This document shows positions 9,687 through 18,231 of a stretch of DNA of 64,000 nt, in pieces (position 1 is the stretch's first letter; every line of letters begins with the position of its first letter). Below the pieces are notes generated by a model. That model searched no databases, had not been told where the DNA came from, and saw nothing but the letters and a program-made list of their open reading frames with translations. This DNA is from Alistipes sp. GTDB taxonomy: Bacteria > Bacillota > Clostridia > Oscillospirales > Ruminococcaceae. The position numbers and the translations under genes are program-made. The DNA is taken from the NCBI GenBank assembly GCA_023667265.1, contig JAMPAJ010000001.1:879864-943863 (forward strand), written 5' to 3'.

Positions 9687-10025
9687 ATGCAGGCTCAGGA
9701 AAATCTTATACGTGGAGTAATAGACATAGTTATTTTATTGATGCTCGAAAAACGCGATATGTATGGCTACGAGCTCTTCCAGGCTGTAAAGGACCGCAGC
9801 GGCGGCGAGATCGCAATTAAGGACGGCTCGCTTTACCCCGTTATGTATCGCATGGTAAGCCGTGACTATGTCAGGGAAAATACCGTTCTCGTGGGAAAAC
9901 GCAGAACAAGAAAGTACTATCATATTACCGATCTCGGTAAGGAGCATCTTCACATTATGCTGGAAGAGTTCAATCGTTTGCGCAGAGGACTCGACAATAT
10001 TGTCAACAGCAAGGAAACAAATTAA
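9687..10025 (+). CDS. PadR-family transcriptional regulator
   Basis: 112 aa winged-helix repressor of the PadR-like group (short, PadR-s2 type). The N-terminal half carries the family pattern: LLMLEKRDMYGYELFQ, then IKDGSLYPVMYRM and the wing KRRTRKYYHITDLGKEHL. A short C-terminal helix serves for dimerization. The start at 9687 (MQAQENLIRG) follows AAAGAGGG; the upstream in-frame ATG would translate the TA tract. PadR proteins commonly control neighbouring multidrug exporters, so the ABC-2 pair upstream is the likely target (inference). Confidence 0.92.
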   Translation: MQAQENLIRGVIDIVILLMLEKRDMYGYELFQAVKDRSGGEIAIKDGSLYPVMYRMVSRDYVRENTVLVGKRRTRKYYHITDLGKEHLHIMLEEFNRLRRGLDNIVNSKETN

Positions 10026-10047
10026 GGGATGCCTTCGGGCATCCCTT
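10024..10047 (+). terminator. Hairpin after the PadR gene
   Basis: Perfect stem AAGGGATGCC-TTCG-GGCATCCCTT overlapping the padR stop. The UUCG-type loop makes it very stable, but the T-tract after it is poor. Confidence 0.7.
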
Positions 10048-10123
10048 GGCTTGTCTAAAATCAACAAAAAAATATTGTTGAGTAGCTCAAATGTGTTGCA
10101 AATGACATTTTTTGAAAAAGCTC

Positions 10124-10175
10124 TTGACAATTCGGGCAAACTGTGATATAATATTTGATGTTGACGGAAACGTCA
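10124..10175 (+). promoter_or_regulatory. Promoter of the tRNA cluster
   Basis: TTGACA (10124-10129), 17-bp spacer, TATAAT (10147-10152). A small hairpin TGACG-GAAA-CGTCA (10162-10175) lies between the expected start point and tRNA-Gly. Confidence 0.85.
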
Positions 10176-10178
10176 GAT

Positions 10179-10252
<74 letters not shown>

Positions 10253-10282
10253 GCAGCTGTAAGCTGCTTAATTTTTCACTAT

Positions 10283-10359
10283 GCGCCTTTAACTCAGCTG
10301 GATAGAGTAACTGCCTTCTAAGCAGTAAGCCGCTGGTTCGAATCCAGCAAGGCGCGCCA
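10283..10359 (+). tRNA. tRNA-Arg (anticodon TCT)
   Basis: Acceptor GCGCCTT/AAGGCGC, discriminator G, encoded CCA. Anticodon stem ACTGC/GCAGT holds loop CTTCTAA (anticodon TCT). T-arm CTGGTTCGAATCCAG is complete. Confidence 0.95.
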
Positions 10360-10364
10360 TTTAT

Positions 10365-10442
10365 GGTGGGTGTAGCTTAGCTGGTTAAAGCGTCGGATTG
10401 TGGTCCCGAAGATCGTGGGTTCGAATCCCATCTCCCACCCCA
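10365..10442 (+). tRNA. tRNA-His (anticodon GTG), integration target
   Basis: The anticodon loop TTGTGGT gives GTG. The extra 5' G (position -1, 10365) opposite discriminator C73 is the hallmark of tRNA-His, and CCA is encoded. The 3' part from the anticodon loop onward (10394-10442) is repeated exactly at 34211-34259, 23.8 kb away, so this gene is the attachment site of the integrated element. The intact copy would remain functional. The acceptor stem has one T-T mismatch (position 6/67) as read here. Confidence 0.93.
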
Positions 10443-10525
10443 GAGCGGCGAGTCGCCGCGGACGGTTCACGTGACCGCTCGCATGACTCGCTTATTTTAT
10501 TGCAAATTCATGTTCATTCCGCGAA
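10394..10525 (+). repeat. attL-side direct repeat (132 bp)
   Basis: Identical over 132 bp to 34211-34342. It comprises the 3' part of tRNA-His from the anticodon loop (49 bp) plus 83 bp downstream, including GGCGAGTCGCC and GGTTCACGTGACC hairpins. Beyond it the two flanks stay similar but diverged to about 10621 and 34437. A tyrosine recombinase cutting at the anticodon loop would leave this arrangement. Confidence 0.9.
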
Positions 10526-10646
10526 TCAAAATAAATTTCCGGCATAGATACAGAATAGAAACACAGGCATTTCCAAGAGATAGGGAATGCTTTTTTCATT
10601 GTTTTCTAAGATTTTTTTCTAATATGGGATTTTTTGATAAAATTAG

Positions 10647-10666
10647 TCCCCGCAGGTGCGGGGACT
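10647..10666 (+). terminator. GC-rich hairpin near the left end of the element
   Basis: GTCCCCGCAGGTGCGGGGAC followed by TTTCT. It may end transcription coming from the tRNA operon. The 10443-10790 gap contains otherwise only the att repeat and the next hairpin. Confidence 0.6.
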
Positions 10667-10754
10667 TTCTGTATCCTTCGTCAAACAAGATTAAGAAGAT
10701 ATATATTACTGCAACAATAAAAACGCAAAAGTCAATAATTTTGCGTTTGATAAA

Positions 10755-10784
10755 GCAGATGCCTCCGTGATCGGAAGCATCTGC
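10755..10784 (-). terminator. Terminator of the proximal integrase
   Basis: Thirteen-bp stem (GCAGATGCCTCCG / CGGAAGCATCTGC, one mismatch) directly after the integrase stop codon, followed on the minus strand by TTTATC. Confidence 0.7.
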
Positions 10785-10790
10785 ATTTCA

Positions 10791-12018
10791 TTATTCATCA
10801 TCCTTGCCGCCGAACAGATCCGTGAAGCAGCTTGTGATATAGTCCATTTCAGATTTCTTTGCGGAATCGTCGGCATGACTGTACACGTTAAACGTTGTGA
10901 GGAAGTCTCCATGTCCAGCATAGTCCTGTATCTGCTTCATTGAGAACTCTGTATTGTTGGCGAGAAGACTTATACAAGAATGCCTGAGTGCGTGAAACTT
11001 GATATGCGGCAATCCGTTTTTATCAAGCAGCTTCCTGAACTGAGCTGTTACTGTATCAGGAGTTATGAGCGTACCTACATCATTAACGCAGACAAAATCC
11101 ATGTAAGCCTTAGTTTCACGGGGCATTACGTCCTGCTTTGCTTTGAGTGATTTCAAGTAGTTATACAGGGCGTCGTTCATAGTAAAGCTGCGGACGCTGC
11201 TGTCAGTTTTCAGCATGGTTTTCAGGATTATTTCACGGGTACGTCTGCCGCCTGCTTCGCCGATAACCTTGTAAGTACCTTTGGGAAGTATGCTTGAATC
11301 TCCGGTAACTACGCTTTGTCTGATGTGTATCAGCCTGTTCTCGAAGTCCACATTATCCCATGTTATGCCGATTATTTCAGAACGTCTTAATCCAAGCACC
11401 ATAGCGAGTACGATCGGATTTTCAATGTATGAGCCTTTAGCCGCTTTAGCAAGAGCGTTCAACTGTTCTGCGTTATAGTAGCCGGTCTTGCATCGCACTT
11501 TAGATGGCTTGTCTACCACGTTCATCGGATTTTTCAGTATGAAGTCATTTTTCTCAGCGTATCGAAAAGCCGGCCCGATAAGGCTAAGCATTTTATGCAC
11601 CGTTTTCGGACTTTTTCCCTCGCTTATCATAAAGCTGCAAAAGGCTTCGATATCCTTTGCTTTCAGATCTCGAATAGGCTTTCGGTTCTGAAAATAAGGC
11701 TTTATGTGGCACTTCAAAGCGTTAAGATAGTCGAAATATGTAGTGGGCGACAGCTTTGTTTTCCTCAGTTCAAGGCAGTATTCAACACATTTATCCAGCG
11801 TCCAGACACTGTACTCGTTGTCAACGATACCGTCCGAAACGTGCGATTATCTCCTTAGCCTTTTCCTCTGCCTTGCGTTTGTTGATTCTATTACCCTTGT
11901 TATCAAGAGCTGTTATGCCAGTGGAAAGCTGCTTCTGTCTGCGTTTTCCGTCGCTGTTCATAATGTAGAAACTTACACACCACTTGCGGTTGTTTATCTG
12001 CAAACTATAGTTTATCAT
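10791..12018 (-). pseudogene. Tyrosine recombinase/integrase, frameshifted
   Basis: Site-specific recombinase adjacent to the tRNA-His att site and its likely integrase. The N-terminal arm-binding part starts at ATG 12018 after AGGAGGG (MINYSLQINNRKWCVSF) and stops at 11821. The +1 frame then continues without a stop (DGIVDNEYSVWTLDKC... into the core-binding and catalytic domains) to 10791. Catalytic residues are all present: Arg in LGLRRSE, HALRH box, His in GHGDF, Tyr in VYSHAD. No start codon with a ribosome binding site serves the second part, so the gene is broken by one frameshift near 11825-11845, unless translated by recoding or a sequence error is involved. Confidence 0.85.
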
Positions 12019-12030
12019 TATATCCCTCCT

Positions 12031-12064
12031 AAAAGCCGCCTGCCGTAAAGTGCTGACAGGCGGC
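12031..12064 (-). terminator. Terminator-like hairpin between excisionase and integrase
   Basis: On the minus strand GCCGCCTG...CAGGCGGC is followed by TTTT, then immediately by the integrase AGGAGGG site. Placed between xis and int, it could attenuate read-through into int. Confidence 0.6.
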
Positions 12065-12077
12065 ATTCTGAATACTG

Positions 12078-12284
12078 TTAGTTGTTGTTATAAGAGTCCT
12101 GATTCAGAAATTCGATGACGCTGACCTTTGGAATCTTGTGACGGCGTCCGATACGGATAGAGCGTATCTTTTTCTGCTCGATCAGCGAATAAGCCTTATT
12201 TCTTCCGATGTGAAGCATTTCCCTCATCTGATCAAATGAGACGATATCGGGATAATCCCTGAAGGTGTTTTCAATTGTCACCAT
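12078..12284 (-). CDS. Excisionase-like helix-turn-helix DNA-binding protein
   Basis: 68 aa protein of the excisionase/MerR-like 'DNA-binding, excisionase family' group. SFDQMREMLHIGRNKAYSLIEQKKI is the helix-turn-helix and IRSIRIGRRHKIPKVSVIEFL is the wing. It starts at ATG 12284 after GGAGAAAAAAT and lies 60 bp upstream of the integrase. This matches the int-xis layout of Firmicute integrative elements, where it directs excision. Confidence 0.88.
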   Translation of the reverse strand: MVTIENTFRDYPDIVSFDQMREMLHIGRNKAYSLIEQKKIRSIRIGRRHKIPKVSVIEFLNQDSYNNN

Positions 12285-12312
12285 ATTTTTTCTCCATTTC
12301 TGAATAAGTTGC

Positions 12313-12341
12313 TTGACTTGTCCCGTTAATTATACTATAAT
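12313..12341 (+). promoter_or_regulatory. Candidate promoter reading toward the antisense of the ATPase gene
   Basis: TTGACT (12313-12318), 17-bp spacer, TATAAT (12336-12341) on the plus strand. Transcription would run past a GC-rich hairpin (GGCACCCGAAGGCGCC) into the 3' end of the minus-strand ATPase gene. An excisionase promoter on the other strand may overlap the same AT-rich patch. Confidence 0.4.
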
Positions 12342-12380
12342 AAATATGTAGGGTGGCACCCGAAGGCGCCGTGCTCACAT

Positions 12381-15212
12381 TTACTTATTATGTTTGTATG
12401 TCCACCCAATGAGTGTAACGGTCTTATTTTTACCTGCATACTTACTGTAGCAAAGACCGTGATAGATTAATTGTCCCTGCTCCAGACTTGCAAGCGTCGA
12501 TTTGTCAACGCCGGTTAACTTTGAAATATCAGCGATATTGTCAGTTTTTGGCCGGAAGAATACCAGTGTACCGCAGTTTCCTATGATCTTGCCGAGACTG
12601 TCCTTTTCAACAGAAAATTCCTGAGAGGCAAGCAGCATGGATAAACGATGCTTTGCGCCCTTTCTGAGAATGATGCTGACAGGACCGTCTTTTTCGAGAC
12701 ATAGATCCTCGATCTCATCAAGAATGACAGTATACCGCGGGTCGCGATCGTATTGCTTGTACTCGTATAAGCCTGCTATCATCATGTCAATGAGTTGGCT
12801 GCTCTTTCGGATTCCGTCTGCCGAAGTTGAGAGAACGACTATCTTCTTCTGCGAATTTAGAAATTCTCCCCAGTTTTGTTTGTATGTGTTCAGTCCTTCA
12901 AGATCGTCAAAAACCTCTTCAAGCCTGTCTTTGAGTTTTGACTGTTCAGGATCGGTCTCATCGAAAAACGCCAACGTTTCGCACAGGGAATGTATTCTTC
13001 CTGTGTCGATGGCTTTTGATATTTCTGAAAGGCGTTTTTTCAGTACTTTTCCTTGAATATCTCCGGTGATCCTTGCTGCTACTGAGAATATGCTGAACAA
13101 CCGATTCTTTTTTTCCGGGAGCGATAAACAGTTCTCCAATGACAAAAGATCAATAGGAATGCCTTGCTTACCGATATTCCAGTGTGAGAAGTAGTTTTCA
13201 ACTATTTCCTGCGGAAGATGCTTTTTCAGCTCATCTGGAGAAAATGCCCCTGTCTGATCGAAGATTATGACTTTCTTGCCTGTCTCAGCGCGTATAACAG
13301 CCTGATGAACAAGGAAATATGTCTTACCGGAACGTGTTTGTCCTGATATATACATACTCTCAGCCTCATCTGTTGAATCAGTTATAACTACACCGGCTGC
13401 TCCGCTGCATCCATTGATGCGTGCCATTGGTATGAAACCTTCCGGAAACTCAGAATCCTTTATGATATATTCAGCAAATGCCAATGAGTTTATCTTTTCC
13501 ATGCACTTTAGTGTGAGGATATCCTTCGGAAAGCTGTATACACTGACAGTTTCCGTAACTCCTGGAGCCGTTTCAACATCAAGGTTACGTTTATAATTGT
13601 TGTTGCTGTACAGTTTTCCGCAAAATTTCAGCGCTGATAAAAGCTTGTTGCGTTTTCTGGTCGTTTTCATACGTGGTAAAATCCGGGTATCAATAGTTTC
13701 TGCCAGAATGTTGATATGCTTGTCATCAAGAAATACCATTGCCTTATTTGGATCAAAATACGGAACGCCTTTTTGATTAGCTATACTGATCGTACCTATA
13801 TTGATACAATTTGAGAGCACATGACGAAAATCATTTGTTATGCATTGTTCTGAATCTCTGCCTTTATAACGATTGCATTTCAGAAAACGTATGATCTCAC
13901 TTTGTTCATCCGGAGTTATGAGCCGATACTCAAATAATATCTCAACGGTCGTTCGGAGCATTCGCCAGCTCATCCAGTAATTTGAATTAGCCTCTGTCCT
14001 GGTCAGATAAGTCGTTCGATTCAATGCATTTGTTACCAGATTTTCAGTTATCTCTGAATTTGTGAGTAGCCGTATTAACGCACTTTCAAATTCACCGATT
14101 GCTTGATGAAGTTCATTGTCGTTTTTAATATCCGGACAATCACTGAGACTGATGAAATAAGCCGGATACTCGGATGATATGTTCCCGGGATTGTCGGAGA
14201 GAATCACAGTGAGGTGACGGCTTTTGACTTCATTCCCGGTGCAGTTTTGCAAATCATGAAGCAGAACATTAAGTCCGGCATCGAGCTTCTTGCGGTCTTC
14301 TGCATATGATGTATCCCGAAAGAGAGCGATTCCGTCGTTGATGCCGTTTAGCTCCCTTTGCAGATTAGTTTTCGTGTCGATGAGAGGACAAACATTAGGT
14401 GAAAAATTCTTGTTTTTGATAATGGCAATAACTGACTTAGCATTGGATTCGCTCTTAGGTTCAACGATGAATATCTGATCTGAGGTCAATCCTGCCAGTC
14501 CGTAGAAGTATAGTAAGAGACTTGTGATACGAACTGAAAGCAAGAATTTATATTTCCAGTGAGCAGGCAAGACCTTAGCCAGCTCCTCGGCTGATTCTGC
14601 AAAACTTTTCTCTGTGTGAATACGCTTGCGTTCGAGGATATCAACCGGGTAGTACTTTTGGAGTTTGGGTAAAACTATCTCCGATGAGGCGAACGAAGTC
14701 TTGTTTTCTTTACTTTCCTGCCATCCGGAATGCTGTGGAAGCTGAAGAAACTTGGTGTCATCGCCGTCAAGCAGTTCCCGAAAGAAAGCCAAAACAATAT
14801 ACCGGTCAGGGCAGTCTTCGTTGTGAGGGAAAAACGGAATATAGTGTAGGATATTGTGCCTGATAAAATCTTTGTGTGGGATTGAGATGGGGATCGTAGT
14901 TTTATCCCCATCACATTCTACCATGCAATATAAGGCGTCAAATGTTCCGTCAGGTTTCTGGTTAACGATGAACTTGTCCTTCAACCTTATTTTTCCAACT
15001 CTCACTTCACGCCCGTTTCTCTCAGTAACTGTGTAAATGTCTCCGCTTTTTCTTAGCCTGCGAGCCTCGAAGGTCTTTTCTTTGCAGACATGACGCATAA
15101 TATTCATAGGTCTGTACCAGCTGTCGTTTATCCGAAGTTGGTCGTGTACATATGGCTGATACCATGGCTTTGAATAGTCAAAGGGTAGTTGCTGATTGGA
15201 TAAATTAAACAT
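12381..15212 (-). CDS. HerA/FtsK-VirD4-like ATPase with large N-terminal region
   Basis: 943 aa. The C-terminal third is a P-loop motor: Walker A SGQTRSGKT (Lys about 630), Walker B VILDEIEDL (Asp about 832), then a LLASQE sensor segment, as in HerA/VirB4/TraG-type DNA pumps. The first 600 residues do not match a common coupling protein; residues about 150-450 (LPQHSGWQES, LLYFYGLAGL) recall DUF927-type primase-associated helicase folds but lack a Walker A, so that part may be a degenerate NTPase. A role in DNA transfer or element replication is inferred from its place beside int/xis. Ribosome binding site AGGAGTG. The gene is divergent from the 15387 gene. Confidence 0.75.
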   Translation of the reverse strand: MFNLSNQQLPFDYSKPWYQPYVHDQLRINDSWYRPMNIMRHVCKEKTFEARRLRKSGDIYTVTERNGREVRVGKIRLKDKFIVNQKPDGTFDALYCMVECDGDKTTIPISIPHKDFIRHNILHYIPFFPHNEDCPDRYIVLAFFRELLDGDDTKFLQLPQHSGWQESKENKTSFASSEIVLPKLQKYYPVDILERKRIHTEKSFAESAEELAKVLPAHWKYKFLLSVRITSLLLYFYGLAGLTSDQIFIVEPKSESNAKSVIAIIKNKNFSPNVCPLIDTKTNLQRELNGINDGIALFRDTSYAEDRKKLDAGLNVLLHDLQNCTGNEVKSRHLTVILSDNPGNISSEYPAYFISLSDCPDIKNDNELHQAIGEFESALIRLLTNSEITENLVTNALNRTTYLTRTEANSNYWMSWRMLRTTVEILFEYRLITPDEQSEIIRFLKCNRYKGRDSEQCITNDFRHVLSNCINIGTISIANQKGVPYFDPNKAMVFLDDKHINILAETIDTRILPRMKTTRKRNKLLSALKFCGKLYSNNNYKRNLDVETAPGVTETVSVYSFPKDILTLKCMEKINSLAFAEYIIKDSEFPEGFIPMARINGCSGAAGVVITDSTDEAESMYISGQTRSGKTYFLVHQAVIRAETGKKVIIFDQTGAFSPDELKKHLPQEIVENYFSHWNIGKQGIPIDLLSLENCLSLPEKKNRLFSIFSVAARITGDIQGKVLKKRLSEISKAIDTGRIHSLCETLAFFDETDPEQSKLKDRLEEVFDDLEGLNTYKQNWGEFLNSQKKIVVLSTSADGIRKSSQLIDMMIAGLYEYKQYDRDPRYTVILDEIEDLCLEKDGPVSIILRKGAKHRLSMLLASQEFSVEKDSLGKIIGNCGTLVFFRPKTDNIADISKLTGVDKSTLASLEQGQLIYHGLCYSKYAGKNKTVTLIGWTYKHNK

Positions 15213-15386
15213 AAATTACACTCCTGTTATTTGATTTGCGTACGCCATAATATATTATATTATAATCGCTGTGGAAATGAAATTGGAAATAGGAGGTATT
15301 TTTGCTTATTTTTCATTCAGAATCTTTAATATAAATTAAGAAAAATCAGAACGTTTACCTATTTAAAGGTAAGGAGGGAGCAGCCA

Positions 15387-16823
15387 ATGAAACGAATAGA
15401 TGTCCTTAAAGAATTTTTGATCACTATTTTCGGTTCCACTACAGTGAAGCCGGCATCAGATAAAATATATCGCAGCGGCAATTTATTCAGTTCGTGTAAG
15501 TTTAATAACTCTGATCATAATAATTATTTAAAGTTATTATATATAGCTTTTCTTGCTGATAAACCCAAAATTCAAAGGCCAAATTATGAGCCGATTGATT
15601 TTCAAAGAGAAGAAAGCATATCACGTTTTATTACTTACTTAATATCATATAAAGAGGATATTACCTTTCCTACAGCAGATGACAAAGCAATAAATACATT
15701 TGCTTATAATGCAGCTATAACTATCCTTTCAGCAATTTTCACAAAATCAACTTATTCTGATAAGATGGTAATTGAAAACGAGGATATAAGCACAGAATTC
15801 AGGAAAGCATTAGATGATATAAAAGTTAATTATATCAGCAGGAATATTAACAAAATATTTGATTCATTAAGCTCTGATAACTCCTATTATATTTATGATA
15901 CCGATTATAATAATGATAAAAGTAAATATAATGATTGCTTGTTGGTCAGTGCAATGGAAAACAATCAATATGCCTCACTAGAAATTAATGAAATATTGTT
16001 AAAGATATATGTGGATGAAAACGGAAACTATGATAAGCGGAGCAGATCCTTTTTTAACAATATTACTTCACATTTTCATGCTTTTAATAAACAAATTAAA
16101 ATTGAAAAGGATTTAAATTCCAGCGAATTCTATTTATCGAAACCACTGTCATTAATAAGGATAAACAACGATATTCCATTAATTTTTTATTTCGTAACAT
16201 ATCTTGATGAAGAAAGTATTCTTCATCGGTATAAATGTAAAAACGAGAAAGAGCTTAATAGAATAATTACTGATAAAGCCTTAATGCAATATGAAGATAA
16301 CATTGCTCCGTTAATATCCGAATACGAAATAAGTCTTGTAAGTTATACAGAGGATTTAATCAAACGAGTACTGAATTTGGATTTGATATGGTTGTATAGT
16401 GGTGATCTGAGGAAAAGCGAAAAATGCAGAGAAGAAGTCGAAAAAGTTATTGTTGGCTATCCGGAAATTTATACGTATATTGACAGCTGCCCTGAAAATA
16501 TTATAATACAGCAGTTATTGGCAATTCTTCACCATGCAGTAGTAGAAATAACTGATTTCATTCATTATCATGGCGACTATATTGCAGAGTGCGCTCGAAA
16601 GCATCAATGTTCTGATCATGTAAAATATATAAAAGGCAAAATAAACTCCAAGAAATTTAAGGAATTAAGAGAGCTGTCGGAAAATTCATTCTCAAGAGAT
16701 AGCGAAGAGCCAAAATGTTTAGGTGAAATGTATTATTATACATCGAGTAATGAATTAGACCGGCTATTAGATGTGCTTCAAGAGTATTATAATTCCTTAA
16801 AAAAGTCGAGAAAATTTTTCTGA
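15387..16823 (+). CDS. Hypothetical protein, AT-rich, divergent from the ATPase gene
   Basis: 478 aa with no family recognised. It is strongly AT-rich (Asn/Ile/Lys/Tyr codons), even compared with the rest of the element, pointing to a separate origin. It is predicted soluble and mostly helical, without signal peptide, membrane span, P-loop or clear metal site; a charged, Asp/Tyr-rich middle (residues about 160-210) separates two helical halves. A strong AAGGAGGG site precedes ATG 15387. It is transcribed alone and followed by two hairpins. Its position as lone cargo between mobility modules is common for defence or toxin genes, but nothing in the sequence proves this. Confidence 0.7.
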   Translation: MKRIDVLKEFLITIFGSTTVKPASDKIYRSGNLFSSCKFNNSDHNNYLKLLYIAFLADKPKIQRPNYEPIDFQREESISRFITYLISYKEDITFPTADDKAINTFAYNAAITILSAIFTKSTYSDKMVIENEDISTEFRKALDDIKVNYISRNINKIFDSLSSDNSYYIYDTDYNNDKSKYNDCLLVSAMENNQYASLEINEILLKIYVDENGNYDKRSRSFFNNITSHFHAFNKQIKIEKDLNSSEFYLSKPLSLIRINNDIPLIFYFVTYLDEESILHRYKCKNEKELNRIITDKALMQYEDNIAPLISEYEISLVSYTEDLIKRVLNLDLIWLYSGDLRKSEKCREEVEKVIVGYPEIYTYIDSCPENIIIQQLLAILHHAVVEITDFIHYHGDYIAECARKHQCSDHVKYIKGKINSKKFKELRELSENSFSRDSEEPKCLGEMYYYTSSNELDRLLDVLQEYYNSLKKSRKFF

Positions 16824-16948
16824 TTAAGTTTTTTTAAATAAGCCGCCTCGAAAAGTTATTAGAAATCTACTTTTTTCTTTTGTTCTGTAAGGGGGATTTT
16901 TTTAAAAACGTAATTATGAATTTATTTTGTTTTTTCCTGATACGAATC

Positions 16949-16977
16949 TGGGAAGTCTCTCAATCAGGAGACTTCCC
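16949..16977 (+). terminator. Hairpin downstream of the 478-aa gene
   Basis: GGGAAGTCTC...GAGACTTCCC, 10-bp perfect stem with an 8-base loop, followed by AAAATT. The T-tract is lacking on the plus strand but the opposite side is T-rich, so it may also serve minus-strand transcripts. Confidence 0.6.
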
Positions 16978-16998
16978 AAAATTCTAAAATTTTTATAC

Positions 16999-17058
16999 AG
17001 CCTGTAGTAGTATGACTGGTATATTTCCGTTTTCTTCATTGCTGCTACAGGCTTTTTT
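16999..17058 (+). terminator. Terminator with large loop
   Basis: AGCCTGTAG at 16999-17007 pairs with CTACAGGCT at 17045-17053, followed by a T-run of six (counting the last stem T). The gap 16824-17174 holds only this and the preceding hairpin. Confidence 0.6.
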
Positions 17059-17174
17059 GTTGCTTGTCAGAACACTCTGCCGCAGCAATTCTCATAAAGA
17101 CTTTCGCCGTCCTCAAACTTTATAGCCTGCAAGGTTTCATGGAGCAGGGCATGATCGGCAAGCATATCCTCAAT

Positions 17175-18044
17175 TTAATCGCAGGTGTAGCCGTACTCTA
17201 AGAGGAGTTCAACGTCAGCAATATCAACACCATAGCAGCCGCAGTACGCAAATAGCAGTTCTTCGTGAACATCGTAGTATGGCTCATCTTCTCCATACCA
17301 ACTGAAATATTTTGAACGGTGCAGCTTCGGCTCGAAGTCAGAGCGGGTAATCTTGCCGTTTTGGTCGATACGCAGAATATTTCCCTCGACAACTTCTATC
17401 TTCTCAGAAGCGAATTTAAATAACCCAACTTTGCGAAGAGCGTTCTTCATGATAGATTCCGTTGATGTATATATGTAAAGTCCAAGAGACTCAAAATGGA
17501 GCAGGCAAATAGGATTGCTTCCTTTTATAATGTATAGAGAATCAGCTTCATCAAGCACGGTAAATGTAAAGTTTCCCTCTACAGTTTCCGCCATATAACG
17601 CAGTGAATCAAAGTTAAGCGTGTCCCGTGATTCGATAAGCTGAACAGCGATGTAGCTGTCTGTTTCAATATGAGTATCAGGGAGCTTTTTCTCAAGGCGA
17701 AGCTCCTTGTCATTCCAGAGAACTCCATTGTGAGCAAAGGCGAAAGAAGTATCTCCGGCAGTGCCGGAGAATGGGTGATTGTTGAAATTATGCGACTTAT
17801 CACCCTGAGTTGCAAGCCGTGTATGTCCCATAACAGCGGTCGTGTTTTCGGGGATTCTGAACCTGATCGCATGAGCAGGTCGGGGACGTTTGTAAATGGT
17901 GATCTTTCCGTTTCTGACATATGAAATTCCTGCCGCGTCTGTTCCACGTTCTTCGGCAGCGTTTGCAAGAACCTGCGTAAGTTTGTTCAAAAGCTTGTGC
18001 GGTAATTTCTTACCGCAGTCAAGCCAGCCGTAAAGTGCGCACAT
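17175..18044 (-). CDS. Class II glutamine amidotransferase
   Basis: 289 aa Ntn-hydrolase glutaminase of the YafJ/GATase II type that releases ammonia from glutamine for a partner ligase. The catalytic Cys is residue 2 (MCALYGW), exposed after Met removal. Further family motifs: RGTDAAGISY, the GHTRLATQG loop, and AHNGVLWN with TDSYIAVQL. No synthase domain is fused, so ammonia must pass to another protein. It is the last gene of an operon after an amidoligase and a 57-aa membrane peptide; its AAGGAGG site overlaps the peptide's stop. Aravind-group genome analyses predicted such GATase/amidoligase pairs to make amide bonds on peptides or cell-wall material. Confidence 0.92.
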   Translation of the reverse strand: MCALYGWLDCGKKLPHKLLNKLTQVLANAAEERGTDAAGISYVRNGKITIYKRPRPAHAIRFRIPENTTAVMGHTRLATQGDKSHNFNNHPFSGTAGDTSFAFAHNGVLWNDKELRLEKKLPDTHIETDSYIAVQLIESRDTLNFDSLRYMAETVEGNFTFTVLDEADSLYIIKGSNPICLLHFESLGLYIYTSTESIMKNALRKVGLFKFASEKIEVVEGNILRIDQNGKITRSDFEPKLHRSKYFSWYGEDEPYYDVHEELLFAYCGCYGVDIADVELLLEYGYTCD

Positions 18045-18057
18045 AAATTTTTCCTCC

Positions 18058-18231
18058 TTAATTTCTGAAAATTCCGTTCATCGAATCGTTTGAACCGCCG
18101 ACATTTTTGATTATTTCGTTGACGATTCCCGCTAAACAGGCAGCTGCGATCACAGCCGCAAGTTTCAGGATATCGTGCAAAACGCTGTTCGACGGCAGCT
18201 GAGAATCCTTGATGATATTAAGCTTGTCCAT
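18058..18231 (-). CDS. Small membrane peptide between amidoligase and GATase II
   Basis: 57 aa (MDKLNIIKDSQL...). The start codon directly abuts the amidoligase stop (TAAATG) and its own stop sits inside the ribosome binding site of the GATase gene, so the three are translationally coupled. A polar N-terminus of about 20 residues precedes a hydrophobic Ala-rich helix (residues about 24-40, LKLAAVIAAACLAGI) and a Gly/Asn/Ser-rich tail. No homologue is recognised. It could be a membrane anchor for the two enzymes, a holin-like protein, or the substrate peptide; the coupling favours a role in the same process. Confidence 0.8.
   Translation of the reverse strand: MDKLNIIKDSQLPSNSVLHDILKLAAVIAAACLAGIVNEIIKNVGGSNDSMNGIFRN

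Noticed and set aside
10471..10770. Plus-strand 99-aa open frame after tRNA-His
   Set aside because: It is made of att-repeat and hairpin sequence and has no ribosome binding site.
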